From: UBA668 sp963720695
Lineage (GTDB): Bacteria > Actinomycetota > Acidimicrobiia > Acidimicrobiales > Ilumatobacteraceae
Length of the DNA: 64,000 nucleotides
Reading direction: 5' to 3'
NCBI GenBank assembly: GCA_963720695.1
Contig: CAVRGG010000001.1
Span: 124,001 to 188,000 of the forward strand
Shown here piece after piece: positions 53,721-62,245 of the stretch. Each line of letters opens with the position of its first letter. Within the stretch, counting starts at the first letter, position 1. The notes under the pieces are model-generated. The model was not told the DNA's origin. It did not search any database and was given only the letters and a program-made list of their open reading frames with translations. Both the position numbers and the translations under genes were made by a program.

Positions 53721-54646
53721 TGGAACTGTTCCTCCAGCGCCTCTTCGACGGTCTCAGCCAGGGCAGCGTGTACGCGCTCATCGCGCTCGGCCTCGTCATC
53801 ATCTACCGCGGCACCGGCCACCTCAACTTCGCCCAGGGCGAGATGGCGCTGTTCTGCACCTACATCGTGTACCAGTGCGGCGAGTGGGGCATCCCCATCG
53901 GGTTCGCACTCATCATCGGCATGGCCGCCGGCTTCGTGCTGGGCTCGGTCACCGAGGTCACGCTGATCCGTCCCATCGCGAAGAAGTCGCCGTTCGCGGT
54001 GTTCATCGTGACGCTCGGTCTGTTCCAGTTCCTCAACTGGCTGGATGGCGCGATCTGGAAGGACCAGCCGTTGCCCAACAGCGGTGTCGGCAGCAAGCAG
54101 CAGTCGTTCCCGAGCCTGTTCCCGAACAAGGACACCGACTTCGTCAACGTCTTCGGCGCGGCGATCAAGAAGCAGTCGATCGGCGTGTTCCTGCTCGTCC
54201 TCGTCCTCACCGCATTGCTGTTCGTGCTCTTCAACTACACCAAGCTCGGGCTGGCGATGCGCGCCGTCGCCAGCAACGCCGAGAGCGCGAAGCTCGTCGG
54301 CATCCGCACCAACATGGTGCTGATGATGAGCTGGGGCATCGCCGCCGCCATCGGTGCGCTCGGCGGTGTGGTCTACGCCGGCATCAACCACAACGTGAAC
54401 CTGGGCTTGATGTTCACCGTGTTCATCTACGCCTCGGCCGCGGCCACGCTCGGCGGCTTCGACAGTCCCGGTGGTGCCGTGCTCGGCGGGTTGATCATCG
54501 GCGTCGTCGAGAACCTCGCGGCGGGCTACGCCGACCAATGGGTCGGGCAGGAGCTCAAGGTGGGAGTCGCGCTGGTCGTCATCCTCGGCGTCCTCCTCAT
54601 CAAACCGTCCGGCCTGTTCGGTACGGAGAAGGTCGAACGCGTATGA
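53720..54646 (+). CDS. livH: Branched-chain amino acid-type ABC permease LivH
   Basis: A 308-residue membrane subunit with about eight helices. MELFLQRLFDGLSQGSVYAL at the start, GLVIIYRGTGHLNFAQGEMA and the cytoplasmic coupling loop LGLAMRAVASNAESAKLVGI (the EAA-like region) are typical. The helix LGGFDSPGGAVLGGLIIGVV precedes the C-terminus. It overlaps the LivF stop by one base and LivM by four. Confidence 0.92.
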   Translation: MELFLQRLFDGLSQGSVYALIALGLVIIYRGTGHLNFAQGEMALFCTYIVYQCGEWGIPIGFALIIGMAAGFVLGSVTEVTLIRPIAKKSPFAVFIVTLGLFQFLNWLDGAIWKDQPLPNSGVGSKQQSFPSLFPNKDTDFVNVFGAAIKKQSIGVFLLVLVLTALLFVLFNYTKLGLAMRAVASNAESAKLVGIRTNMVLMMSWGIAAAIGALGGVVYAGINHNVNLGLMFTVFIYASAAATLGGFDSPGGAVLGGLIIGVVENLAAGYADQWVGQELKVGVALVVILGVLLIKPSGLFGTEKVERV

Positions 54647-55791
54647 AGCCGATCGCCACCATCCGTTCCGGCGGCGCTGCCAGCTGGGCCATCCGCATCG
54701 TCGTCGGCATCGCCGTCGTCTACCTCATGTTCTGGATCCCGACGTCCGCCAGCAACGGCGTCATCGATTCGTGCATCACCGCGCTCACGCTCATGGCGGC
54801 CGCGATGTCGCTCAACCTCCTGCTCGGCTACACGGGGCAGATCTCGATCGGCCACTCCGCGTTCTACGGCATCGGTGCCTACACCACCGGCATCCTCGTG
54901 TCGCGCTACGGCTGGAGCCCGTTCCAGACGTTCACCGTCGCCTTCGTCGTGGCGTTCGTCGTGGGTGCGCTCGTCTCGTTGCCGGCTCTGCGGATCAAGG
55001 GTGTGTACCTCGCCCTGGTCACGCTCGCCCTCGGCCTGGTGTTCCCGCAGTTGGTGAAGGCGAAGAAGTTGGTGTGGCTCACCGGCGGCGCCCGCGGCCT
55101 CGACAAGACGGGGTTCCGCTTCACCAAGTCCAACCCCACCTACGAGATCTTCGGCTGGAATCCGTGGGGGAGTCTGCGCGGCGAGAACATCAAGCCGTTC
55201 CTGTACTGGATCGCGATGATCATCGTGATCATCGTCTACCTCGCCTGCCGAGGCGTGGTGAAGAGTCGCGTCGGTCGCTCGCTCATCGCCATCCGCGACA
55301 ACGACACGGCTGCGGCAGTGATGGGTGTCAATCTGGCGGTCACCAAGGGCATCGTGTTCGGACTGTCGGCGGCGCTCTGCTCGCTGCCGGGCTGCATGTC
55401 GGCGATCCGCACCGGCAACGTGACACCCGACTCCACCAACATCACGATCCAGGGCTCGATCATCTTCCTCATCGTGATGGTGGTCGGCGGCGCCGGCTCG
55501 CTCTGGGGTCCCATCGTCGGCTCTGTGCTGTTCGTGTTCATCACCGAGCGCACGGGCGACTGGAGCGATCCCAAGCAGATCCCTGGCATCCTGCGTCCGT
55601 TTTTCGACTGGTCGCACACGCCGCCCGGCAGCGGCATCTTCGCCGTGATGCTGATCGCGCTGATGTTCGTCGCGCCGTTCGGGATCGTGGGCATGTGGCG
55701 CCGACTCGTGGTGCGCTTCGTCAGAGTTATTCCCAAGCCCGCCGGGACGGGTACGCTGGCGCCCAAGGCACCGGCTCCCGTCGAGGCCTGA
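54643..55791 (+). CDS. livM: Branched-chain amino acid-type ABC permease LivM
   Basis: A 382-residue membrane subunit. SLNLLLGYTGQISIGHSAFY is the family's conserved helix-loop, and SRVGRSLIAIRDNDTAAAVM is the coupling helix contacting the ATPases. Nine or more helices are visible. A long basic, proline-rich C-terminal tail (about 25 residues, PKPAGTGTLAPKAPAPVEA) is unusual but benign. ATGA overlap with LivH. The substrate-binding gene follows after 36 bp. Confidence 0.92.
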   Translation: MKPIATIRSGGAASWAIRIVVGIAVVYLMFWIPTSASNGVIDSCITALTLMAAAMSLNLLLGYTGQISIGHSAFYGIGAYTTGILVSRYGWSPFQTFTVAFVVAFVVGALVSLPALRIKGVYLALVTLALGLVFPQLVKAKKLVWLTGGARGLDKTGFRFTKSNPTYEIFGWNPWGSLRGENIKPFLYWIAMIIVIIVYLACRGVVKSRVGRSLIAIRDNDTAAAVMGVNLAVTKGIVFGLSAALCSLPGCMSAIRTGNVTPDSTNITIQGSIIFLIVMVVGGAGSLWGPIVGSVLFVFITERTGDWSDPKQIPGILRPFFDWSHTPPGSGIFAVMLIALMFVAPFGIVGMWRRLVVRFVRVIPKPAGTGTLAPKAPAPVEA

Positions 55792-55827
55792 CGTACAGCG
55801 ATACGCACACACAACAAGGGGGAATGG

Positions 55828-57217
55828 ATGATGCGACGCACTTCGACGCGACTGCTTGCGACATTGGCAGCCGGAACGATGGTGATTGCAGCCTGTGGCA
55901 GCGACTCCAGCAGTTCCAACACGACCGCAGCGCCTGACACCACGTCCGTGGAGACCACGACGCAGGACACGACCGGCGACACGATGGCGCCCGACACCAC
56001 CATGGCGGAGAGCACGGCCTGGGCCGTCAACACCGATGACTGCATCGATCCGGCCGCCGCGAACGCGCCCATCGAGGGCACGATCAAGATCGGTTCGGCC
56101 ATGCCGCTCACGGGCGGCGTCGCTGCTGCGGCCTTCGCTCCGGTCAAGGGTGGCTTCGAGGCGTACATCAACTACGCCAACGAGAAGGGTCTGCTGGGCG
56201 ACCTCAAGGCAGAGGTCACCATCGAGGACGACCAGTACAACAAGGACCTCACGCCTGGTGCGATCTCCAAGCAGATCGACGCCGGCGTCAACATCTTCTC
56301 GGGCATCATCGGCTCGCCGAACAACGCTGCCGTGCGCGACACCCTCAACGAGGAGTGCATCCCGCAGCTCAACGCCCTCACCGGTTCGCCGGCGTGGGGT
56401 GACGTGGCGAACTACCCGTGGACCACCGGCATCCTCGTGCCGTACACGGTGGAGTCGAAGGTGTACGCCAAGCAGCTCGCCGAGCTCTACCCGCAGGGCG
56501 CGACCGTCGCACTCTTCTACGTGAACAACGAGTTCGGCCAGGTCTACGCCGACGCCTTCAAGGAACTGGCGAGCGGACTACAACCTCACCATCGTCGACG
56601 AGCAGACCATCGAGGCCACGGACTCCGCGCCGCCCACGTCGCAGATCACGAGCATCGCCTCCAAGAAGCCCGACGTGATCATGGCGGTGCCGCTGGGCGC
56701 CGGCTGCATCGGGTTCCTCACCGAGGTCGCCGCTGCCAAGGCGCAGAACGCCGGCTGGACGCCGTCGACGTTCATCACCAACACCTGCGCCAGCAGCCTG
56801 ATCCTCGGCGCTGCCGGTGCGGCCGCTGACGGCCTCTACACCTCGGGCAACCTCATCGACGTGACCGCTCCGGCCAACGCCGACCTGCCCAACGTCAAGG
56901 AGTACCTCGACTACATGGCCTCGCAGGGTCTCAGCGACATCGCCGCCACGGCGGCGGCGGGCTGGACCACGGCCGAGGTCACCATCGCCATCATCAAGCA
57001 GGCGATGGAGTCGCCCGACGGCCTGACCCGTGCCTCCATCATCAACGCGGCACGTGACTTCACGTACACGCCGATGCTGGCCCGCGACGGGATCGTCGAC
57101 AAGTCGATGGGCGAAGAGGACCCGTTCCTGTCCGAGTCGCTGCAGGTGCTGCAGTACAACGCCACGACGGCGACGTTCACCGACGTCGGTTCGCTCATCA
57201 CCGAATTCGAGAGCTGA
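55828..57217 (+). pseudogene. livK: Branched-chain amino acid-type ABC substrate-binding lipoprotein LivK, frame interrupted
   Basis: The N-terminus has a lipobox (VIAACGSDSS, Cys23) and a Thr-rich linker, then IKIGSAMPLTGGVAAAAFAP, the Peripla_BP_6 opening. Frame 1 is good to FYVNNEFGQVYADAFKELA; the C-terminal lobe resumes in frame 2 at DYNLTIVDEQTIEATD and runs to the end (IMAVPLGAGCIGFLTEVAAA). One surplus or two lost bases at about 56572 explain the switch. Everything else in the operon is intact, and no slippery heptamer is evident, so a sequencing error is more likely than true loss. Repaired length is about 462 residues. Confidence 0.88.
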
Positions 57218-57242
57218 CCGAGCTCCACCCGGAACTCGGATC

Positions 57243-57268
57243 ACGGCCCGCCCTTCGGGGCGGGCCGT
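57243..57268 (+). terminator. Hairpin terminator of the liv operon
   Basis: An 11-base stem (ACGGCCCGCCC and complement) closed by a TTCG tetraloop lies 25 bases after the livK stop. The stem is almost all G/C. No long T-run follows (TCCGCG). It ends the liv operon before the enoyl-CoA hydratase gene. Confidence 0.85.
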
Positions 57269-57311
57269 TCCGCGTCCCGGGGCTACTCTGCCGACGAGGA
57301 GGGACCAACCG

Positions 57312-58152
57312 ATGCCGATCTCGCTCGAACAGCTGTCGACGATCCACTACGAGGTCGTCGACCCAGGGTCGTCCGGCATCGCGGTGGTCACTCTCGATCG
57401 ACCGGCCAGCCGCAACGCCCAGAACAAGCGGATGACCTACGAACTCAACGCCGCGTTCGACGACGCGTCGCGGCGCGAGGATGTCAAGGTGATCGTGCTC
57501 CAGGCCGACGGTCCGCACTTCAGCAGCGGACACGACCTGCGCGACGGAGAGGACTTCACCGAGTTCGATCTCGTGTCGCCCAACGGTGGCTTCGGCGCCC
57601 CCGGGCAGGAGGGTCACCTCGCCTGGGAGGAGGAGCTGTACTTCCAGATGTGCTGGCGGTGGCGCAACATCCCCAAGCCGGTGATCGCCGCCGCGCAGGG
57701 CAAGACGATCGCAGGCGGCCTGATGCTGCTCTGGATCGCCGACATCATCGTCGCCGCCGACGACGCATTGTTCAGCGATCCCGTGGTCGGCATGGGTGTG
57801 AACGGTGTCGAGTACTTCGCCCATCCCTGGGAGCTCGGTGCGAGGAAGGCCAAGGAACTGCTCTTCACCGGCGACTGGGTCACCGCGGCGGACGCGCACC
57901 GATTGGGCATGGTCAACCAGGTGGTGGCACCCGATGACCTGCGCCCGTTCGTCATGGCCATGGCCGGCCGCATCGCCCAGCGGCCGTCGTTCGCGCTGCG
58001 CCTGGCGAAGGAGAGCGTCAACCAGACGTTGGACGCCCAGGGTCAGTTCGAGCGCGTTGCGGGCGTCGTTCTCACTCCAACACCTCGGCCACGCCCACAA
58101 TCGCATCCGCTTCGGCATGCCGATCGATCCGGGGGCGATCCGCCCGAGCTAG
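57312..58152 (+). CDS. Enoyl-CoA hydratase family protein, C-terminus shifted out of frame
   Basis: Crotonase fold: FSSGHDLRDGEDFTEF and AAQGKTIAGGLMLLWIADII are the oxyanion-hole segments. The frame is good to about residue 248 (NQTLDAQGQFER). After that the open frame becomes proline/arginine-rich. The expected helix and tail (ASFSLQHLGHAHNRIRFGMP, then an end at 58152) are in another frame, implying one surplus or two lost bases at about 58056. The literal open frame otherwise continues to 58526 across the next gene. Repaired length is about 279 residues, normal for the family. Confidence 0.85.
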
Positions 58153-58163
58153 TGGAGCCCTGC

Positions 58164-58211
58164 CGTTCGGCCTGTCGTTCAGCCTGTCGTTCAGCCTGTC
58201 GTTCAGCCTTT
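58164..58211. repeat. Four tandem copies of a 12-bp unit
   Basis: CGTTCAGCCTGT-type units: the first has one change (G for A), the second and third are perfect, and the fourth ends TTT instead of TGT. They lie between two convergent genes and overlap the last nine bases of the DUF4333 gene. Confidence 0.85.
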
Positions 58212-58493
58212 CGGCAGGCCGGACACGATCTCGAAGTTGCTCTTGTCCTTGACGACCAGGTCGAACGTCCAGAACATCTCGTCGGCGCTCTTCGCGGTGC
58301 AGGTGAAGGTGGCGCCCGCCTCGACCTTGGCCGGCTTGGTGCACTGGGCGTTCGTGAACGTGGTGCCCACCTGTTTGCCGACCGTGTCGCTCTCGATGAA
58401 CTTCTCCGCCGACTTCTGGAAGTCGGCAGTGTCCGCGCTGCACGACACCAACAGCGCAGCCCCTGCGAGCGCCGCGAACAGTGTCTTCTTCAT
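58203..58493 (-). CDS. DUF4333-type small lipoprotein
   Basis: The 96-residue protein has a signal peptide with a lipobox (AALLVSC, Cys18) and a mature domain of about 75 residues. KVEAGATFTCTAKSADEMFW and VVKDKSNFEIVSG fit the actinobacterial DUF4333 pattern with its conserved second cysteine pair (QCTKPAKV, FTCTAKS). It is expected on the outer face of the membrane. Function unknown. The last codons run into a 12-bp tandem repeat. Confidence 0.85.
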   Translation of the reverse strand: MKKTLFAALAGAALLVSCSADTADFQKSAEKFIESDTVGKQVGTTFTNAQCTKPAKVEAGATFTCTAKSADEMFWTFDLVVKDKSNFEIVSGLPKG

Positions 58494-58528
58494 CGTCGAG
58501 TCTCCCTCTCCCTGGACGTCCGCTGACG

Positions 58529-59437
58529 CTATCCGGGAATCAGCGCCACATCGGGCACCCGTGCGGCCCGTATCCGGCGGGCCGAGTCCACGGTGACGAC
58601 GGCGAGGCCGATCCACACGAGCGCGAACCCCAGCACGCGCACTGCGGGCAGTGATTCGTCGTAGAGGAGCCAGCCGATCAGGAAGTTCATCGTCGGCACG
58701 ATGTACTGCATCGGTCCGAGGATGCCGAGTGGAACGCGATGGGCGGCGTAGGCGAACAGCGTGAGCGGGCCGACGGTGGCCAGGCCGGTGAGCAGCGCGA
58801 ACACCAGCTCCTTGCTCGACGCGCTGTGGGGGATGCTCCCCGCACGTCCGGCGAGGATCGCTGCCACGGCGATCGCCGGCAGGAAGAGGATGAAGGCCTC
58901 GGCGGCCATGCTCTCGAGCGGACTCAGTGGCACCTGCTTCTTGAGATATCCGTACGTCGTCCAAGAGATCGCGATCGCCAGCGCCAGCCATGGCACTCTT
59001 CCGTACGAGACGGTCAGGACCACGACCGCCGCGACAGCGAACGCCAATGCAACCCGCTGTGCAGCCCGGAACGGCTCGTGCAGCACGAGCACGCCGACCA
59101 TGACGGTACCGATCGGCGCGATGAAGTAGCCCAGGGCCGTCTCGAGCACGTGCTCGTGCACGACGGCCCACACGTACGACGTCCAGTTGACGGTGAGCAG
59201 CACTGCTGCTGCGGCGACCCTGCCGAGCAGGCCGCGGTTGTGGCGCAGGACCGCCAGGTGCGACCACCGTCGGGTCGCCGTCAGCACGAAGGCCATGATG
59301 AGCGCCGCGCAGACGATCCGCCAGCCGATCAGCTCGAACGCATCGAACCGATGCAGCTGCTTCCAGTAGATGGTGAGCAACCCCCACACGACGTAGGCGA
59401 CGAGGCCGGCGATGATGCCGGCGCGTTCACGTTCCAC
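58529..59437 (-). CDS. RarD-like EamA/DMT-superfamily permease
   Basis: A 302-residue protein with about ten helices, typical of the drug/metabolite transporter fold. GLVAYVVWGLLTIYWKQLHR and FELIGWRIVCAALIMAFVLT open it in the RarD manner. LGYFIAPIGTVMVGVLVLHE and GPMQYIVPTMNFLIGWLLYDE are the paired late helices of the two repeats. Substrate unknown. The start is the GTG of ERERAGIIAG. It ends 35 bp before the DUF4333 gene and starts two bases after the stop of the upstream hydrolase gene. Confidence 0.88.
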   Translation of the reverse strand: MERERAGIIAGLVAYVVWGLLTIYWKQLHRFDAFELIGWRIVCAALIMAFVLTATRRWSHLAVLRHNRGLLGRVAAAAVLLTVNWTSYVWAVVHEHVLETALGYFIAPIGTVMVGVLVLHEPFRAAQRVALAFAVAAVVVLTVSYGRVPWLALAIAISWTTYGYLKKQVPLSPLESMAAEAFILFLPAIAVAAILAGRAGSIPHSASSKELVFALLTGLATVGPLTLFAYAAHRVPLGILGPMQYIVPTMNFLIGWLLYDESLPAVRVLGFALVWIGLAVVTVDSARRIRAARVPDVALIPG

Positions 59438-59439
59438 CG

Positions 59440-60555
59440 TCAGGTCTGGAGCAGGTCGAGCACGAGGCCGTGCAGATCGGCGGCGCGGCGGAACTCGACA
59501 CGAGGATCCTGGTGCAGGGTGTCGTGGAGGAACGAGAAGCTGATCCCACTCGCTGGATCGCACCAGTTGAGCTGGCCGCCGGCCCCGGCGTGCCCGAACG
59601 CTGCCGGTGCGGCAGGCATCCACCGGTGGAGGTGGTAGCCGTCATTGCCCGACACGTAGCCGGCGATCGTGCGGTTCGCCGGCACGCCGTCGGTCACGTT
59701 GAGGCTGGCGTTGCGCACGGTGCCGATGGCGTCGGCGCGCCAGATCTCGGGGAAGACGCCGTCGAAGTTGTGCAGGAAGTGCTGGTAGATCCGTGCCATG
59801 TCGGCGGCATCGGCGATCGCGCCGCCGGCGGGGATCCCCACGGACTGGGCGCGGGCGTCGTTCATCGACAGCAGCAGCTCGGGGGTCACCGACGCCACCG
59901 GGACCAGGTCGGGGCGGCCGTAGGTCGCCACGAGCAGCGACGGATCCGAGGGGTACTCGCCGGTGACTCGGATCGTCATCGGCGCCGGCTCGGTGGCGAG
60001 CGGGCCGAGCACGGCGGACACCCCGGCGGGGTTGGCGATCCGCTCGTGCACGACGTCGATGTACGCACGCCCGGTGAGCGACTCCAGCAGCTCGGCGATG
60101 ACCCAGTGCGCGGCGAGCGGGTGGTACTCCGTGCGCGTCCCCGCCGGCCAATCGAGGTGCCACTCTGCGAACTGGGCGCGACGCCCTTCGCTGGTGCCCC
60201 AGTTCGCCGGGCCCATCGGCGCCTGCGGGAACCCGCCCTGCATGGTGAGCAACTGCAGCACCGTCACGTCGTCCTTGCCGTGATGACCGAACTCGGGCAG
60301 GTAATGCGCGACGGAGGTCGTGAGGTCGAGCGTGCCGTCGCCGAAGTGGGGGAGCAGCGCCATCGCCACGAGTGCCTTCGTCGCCGAGAAGATGATGAAG
60401 CGGCTGTCGTCGGTGGCCGTGCCGAAGGACTGGAACGCCGCCACCTCGCCGTCGAGTCCGATCGCGAACTGCGCAGCAGTGACGTGTCCCTCGTCGACCT
60501 CGTGCTGGATGCGGGCTGCCAGGGCGTCGAGCCCGGTACGGGAGAGGGTCGTCAT
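59440..60555 (-). CDS. Beta-lactamase-fold serine hydrolase
   Basis: A 371-residue class C/EstB-like hydrolase. The nucleophile is in FSATKAL (SxxK), the tyrosine in TEYHPLAAHWVIAELL, and the third motif is HAGAGGQLNW in place of KTG. There is no signal peptide, which favours a cytosolic esterase or peptidase over a penicillin-binding protein. The ATG giving MTTLSRTGLDAL is preferred over in-frame starts farther up. It is divergent from the enoyl-CoA hydratase gene with 62 bp between. Confidence 0.9.
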   Translation of the reverse strand: MTTLSRTGLDALAARIQHEVDEGHVTAAQFAIGLDGEVAAFQSFGTATDDSRFIIFSATKALVAMALLPHFGDGTLDLTTSVAHYLPEFGHHGKDDVTVLQLLTMQGGFPQAPMGPANWGTSEGRRAQFAEWHLDWPAGTRTEYHPLAAHWVIAELLESLTGRAYIDVVHERIANPAGVSAVLGPLATEPAPMTIRVTGEYPSDPSLLVATYGRPDLVPVASVTPELLLSMNDARAQSVGIPAGGAIADAADMARIYQHFLHNFDGVFPEIWRADAIGTVRNASLNVTDGVPANRTIAGYVSGNDGYHLHRWMPAAPAAFGHAGAGGQLNWCDPASGISFSFLHDTLHQDPRVEFRRAADLHGLVLDLLQT

Positions 60556-60617
60556 GGTCCCTACAGTACGAGAGGCCACCCGTGGGGACGGGATCGGCTG
60601 GACGATGGGGGTGCTCG

Positions 60618-61382
60618 ATGGCAGACGTACGTGTCGAACGGGTGGGTGACGTCGACGTGATCACGATCGACCGGCCCGAGGTGCGCAACGCGCTGCGGTT
60701 CCAGAGCTACGACGAACTGGAGACCGCGGTCCGCAGCACCTCGGCGAGATGCCTGGTCATCACGGGCACGGATCCCGCGTTCTGCTCCGGCGACGACGTC
60801 CGCGAGGTGATGGGCGCTGGCGAGGGTCCCAAGCCGACGAAGGTGGCGCCACGGCTCACGCCCGCGGCCGATGCGCTCCTGCACTCGAATGTCCCGATCG
60901 TCGCCGCGGTCAACGGCGCCGCAGTGGGGTGGGGCATGGAACTGGCCTTGATGGCCGACCTACGCGTCGCATCCGATCGGGCGAAGTTCGGCGAGCTGTT
61001 CGTGCTGCGCGGCCTGTGCAGCGACGTCGCCGGGGTCGGCCGACTCGCCCAACTCGTCGGCCGCGAACGGGCGGCAGAGATGCTGTTCACCGGCAACGTG
61101 ATCGATGCCGAGACGGCGCAGCAATGGGGACTCGTCGGGCGCCGGGTGGCCCACGACGACCTGATGCCGACGGCCCTCGAGCTCGCGCAGACCATTGCGT
61201 CGCGTCCACCGCTGGCGGTGGCGCAGCTGAAGATCGGGCTCCGTCGGGCACTCGACCCGGACTGGAACGAGCTGGGCGAGTGGGTGTCACGCACCCTCGG
61301 TGACCTGTTCCGCACCGAGGATCACCGCGAAGGGGTCCGCTCGTTCCTCGAGCGTCGTCCCCCCACCTTCACCGGCCGCTGA
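60618..61382 (+). CDS. Enoyl-CoA hydratase/isomerase family protein
   Basis: A 254-residue crotonase-fold enzyme. ITIDRPEVRNALRFQSYDEL is the usual opening, and FCSGDDVREVMGAGEG and VNGAAVGWGMELALMADLRV are the oxyanion-hole segments. A glutamate in KFGELFVLRGLCSDVAG may be catalytic. The ATG giving MADVRVERVGDV was chosen. It is the third crotonase in the window, together with 25.5 and 57.3 kb, and stands as a single gene. Confidence 0.9.
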   Translation: MADVRVERVGDVDVITIDRPEVRNALRFQSYDELETAVRSTSARCLVITGTDPAFCSGDDVREVMGAGEGPKPTKVAPRLTPAADALLHSNVPIVAAVNGAAVGWGMELALMADLRVASDRAKFGELFVLRGLCSDVAGVGRLAQLVGRERAAEMLFTGNVIDAETAQQWGLVGRRVAHDDLMPTALELAQTIASRPPLAVAQLKIGLRRALDPDWNELGEWVSRTLGDLFRTEDHREGVRSFLERRPPTFTGR

Positions 61383-61421
61383 GCACGTTCGGCTTCTGGT
61401 CAGGAATCGTCTCCGCTCTGC

Positions 61422-61468
61422 TTCTGGGAAGGGATCTTCCCGGACTCCGGGAAGATCCCTTCCCAGAA
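61422..61468 (+). terminator. 47-bp perfect inverted repeat, terminator-like (element B)
   Basis: Two perfect 23-base arms (first arm TTCTGGGAAGGGATC then TTCCCGGA) flank a single C. It starts 39 bases after the enoyl-CoA hydratase stop. The central 17 bases and the TTCTGGG end are identical to element A at 45.5 kb. The variable arm positions differ from A but still pair. There is no T-run. Confidence 0.8.
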
Positions 61469-61537
61469 TGGCGGCGGATCGGGCCGAAGTGGGTGGGGAA
61501 GGACCTCGTCGACGGCGATGCGTGGCAGGCTGGAGGG

Positions 61538-62203
61538 ATGGACGTCCGTGTCGCCGCCGATGCAGAGGCGGCGGCCGTCGAAGCTGCCGGGTGGGTGGCG
61601 TTCCAACTCCGCAACGCGGTGCGACGTCGCGGCGTGGCGACCATCGCCGTCAGCGGCGGCACGACACCGGCGCGGATGTTCGCGACCCTCGCGACGCTCT
61701 CCGTGCCGTGGGAGTCGGTCACCGTCTTCCAGGTCGACGAGCGCGTCGCCCCCGCCGGCGACCCGGCCCGGAACCTGAAGCTGCTCGATCTGCTGCCCAA
61801 GGACGGACTTCGTCGCCGAGCGATGCCGGTGAACGCCGTCGACCTCGTGGCCGCCGCCCGCCGTTACGCCGCCGCTCTGCCGGAGCAGTTCGACGTCGTG
61901 CACCTCGGGCTGGGCGACGACGGGCACACGGCGTCATGGCCACCCGGGGACCCCGTCATCGACGCGGCCGGCAAGGTGGCGCTGAGCCAGAGGTACGCCG
62001 GATTCGTCCGCATGACGGTGACGCCTGCCGTGGTCAACGCCGCCCGCCATCGTCTGGTGCTCGCGGCCGGCGCGAACAAGGCTCGCCCGGTGCGGCACTG
62101 GCTGTTGGGCGACAACACCCTGCCGATCCAGCGCGTCCGTCGTGCACACACCGTCCTGGTGCTCGATGCTCCGGCCGCGTCGATGCTGGCGCCGGTGCGC
62201 TGA
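61538..62203 (+). CDS. pgl: 6-phosphogluconolactonase
   Basis: A 221-residue DevB/SugarP-isomerase-type enzyme. AVSGGTTPARMF is the phosphate loop, FQVDERVAPAGDPARNLKLL the DERxV motif and VVHLGLGDDGHTASWPPGDP the GxGxDGHTAS motif. It hydrolyses 6-phosphogluconolactone in the oxidative pentose phosphate pathway. The ATG follows TGGAGGG. pgi follows after 42 bp on the same strand, so the two upper-sugar genes are likely cotranscribed. Confidence 0.93.
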   Translation: MDVRVAADAEAAAVEAAGWVAFQLRNAVRRRGVATIAVSGGTTPARMFATLATLSVPWESVTVFQVDERVAPAGDPARNLKLLDLLPKDGLRRRAMPVNAVDLVAAARRYAAALPEQFDVVHLGLGDDGHTASWPPGDPVIDAAGKVALSQRYAGFVRMTVTPAVVNAARHRLVLAAGANKARPVRHWLLGDNTLPIQRVRRAHTVLVLDAPAASMLAPVR

Positions 62204-62245
62204 TCCGGCGACGGTGTCGGTCGACGCTGGCTAGCGTCTCGGGCA

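Noticed and set aside
56560..56585. Programmed frameshift in livK
   Set aside because: No slippery heptamer, no downstream stem-loop of note, and no precedent in this family. A sequence error or mutation is simpler.
58072..58443. Minus-strand frame with repeated ERLNDRLNDR
   Set aside because: It is the 12-bp tandem repeat plus a shadow of the DUF4333 gene, not a coiled-coil protein.
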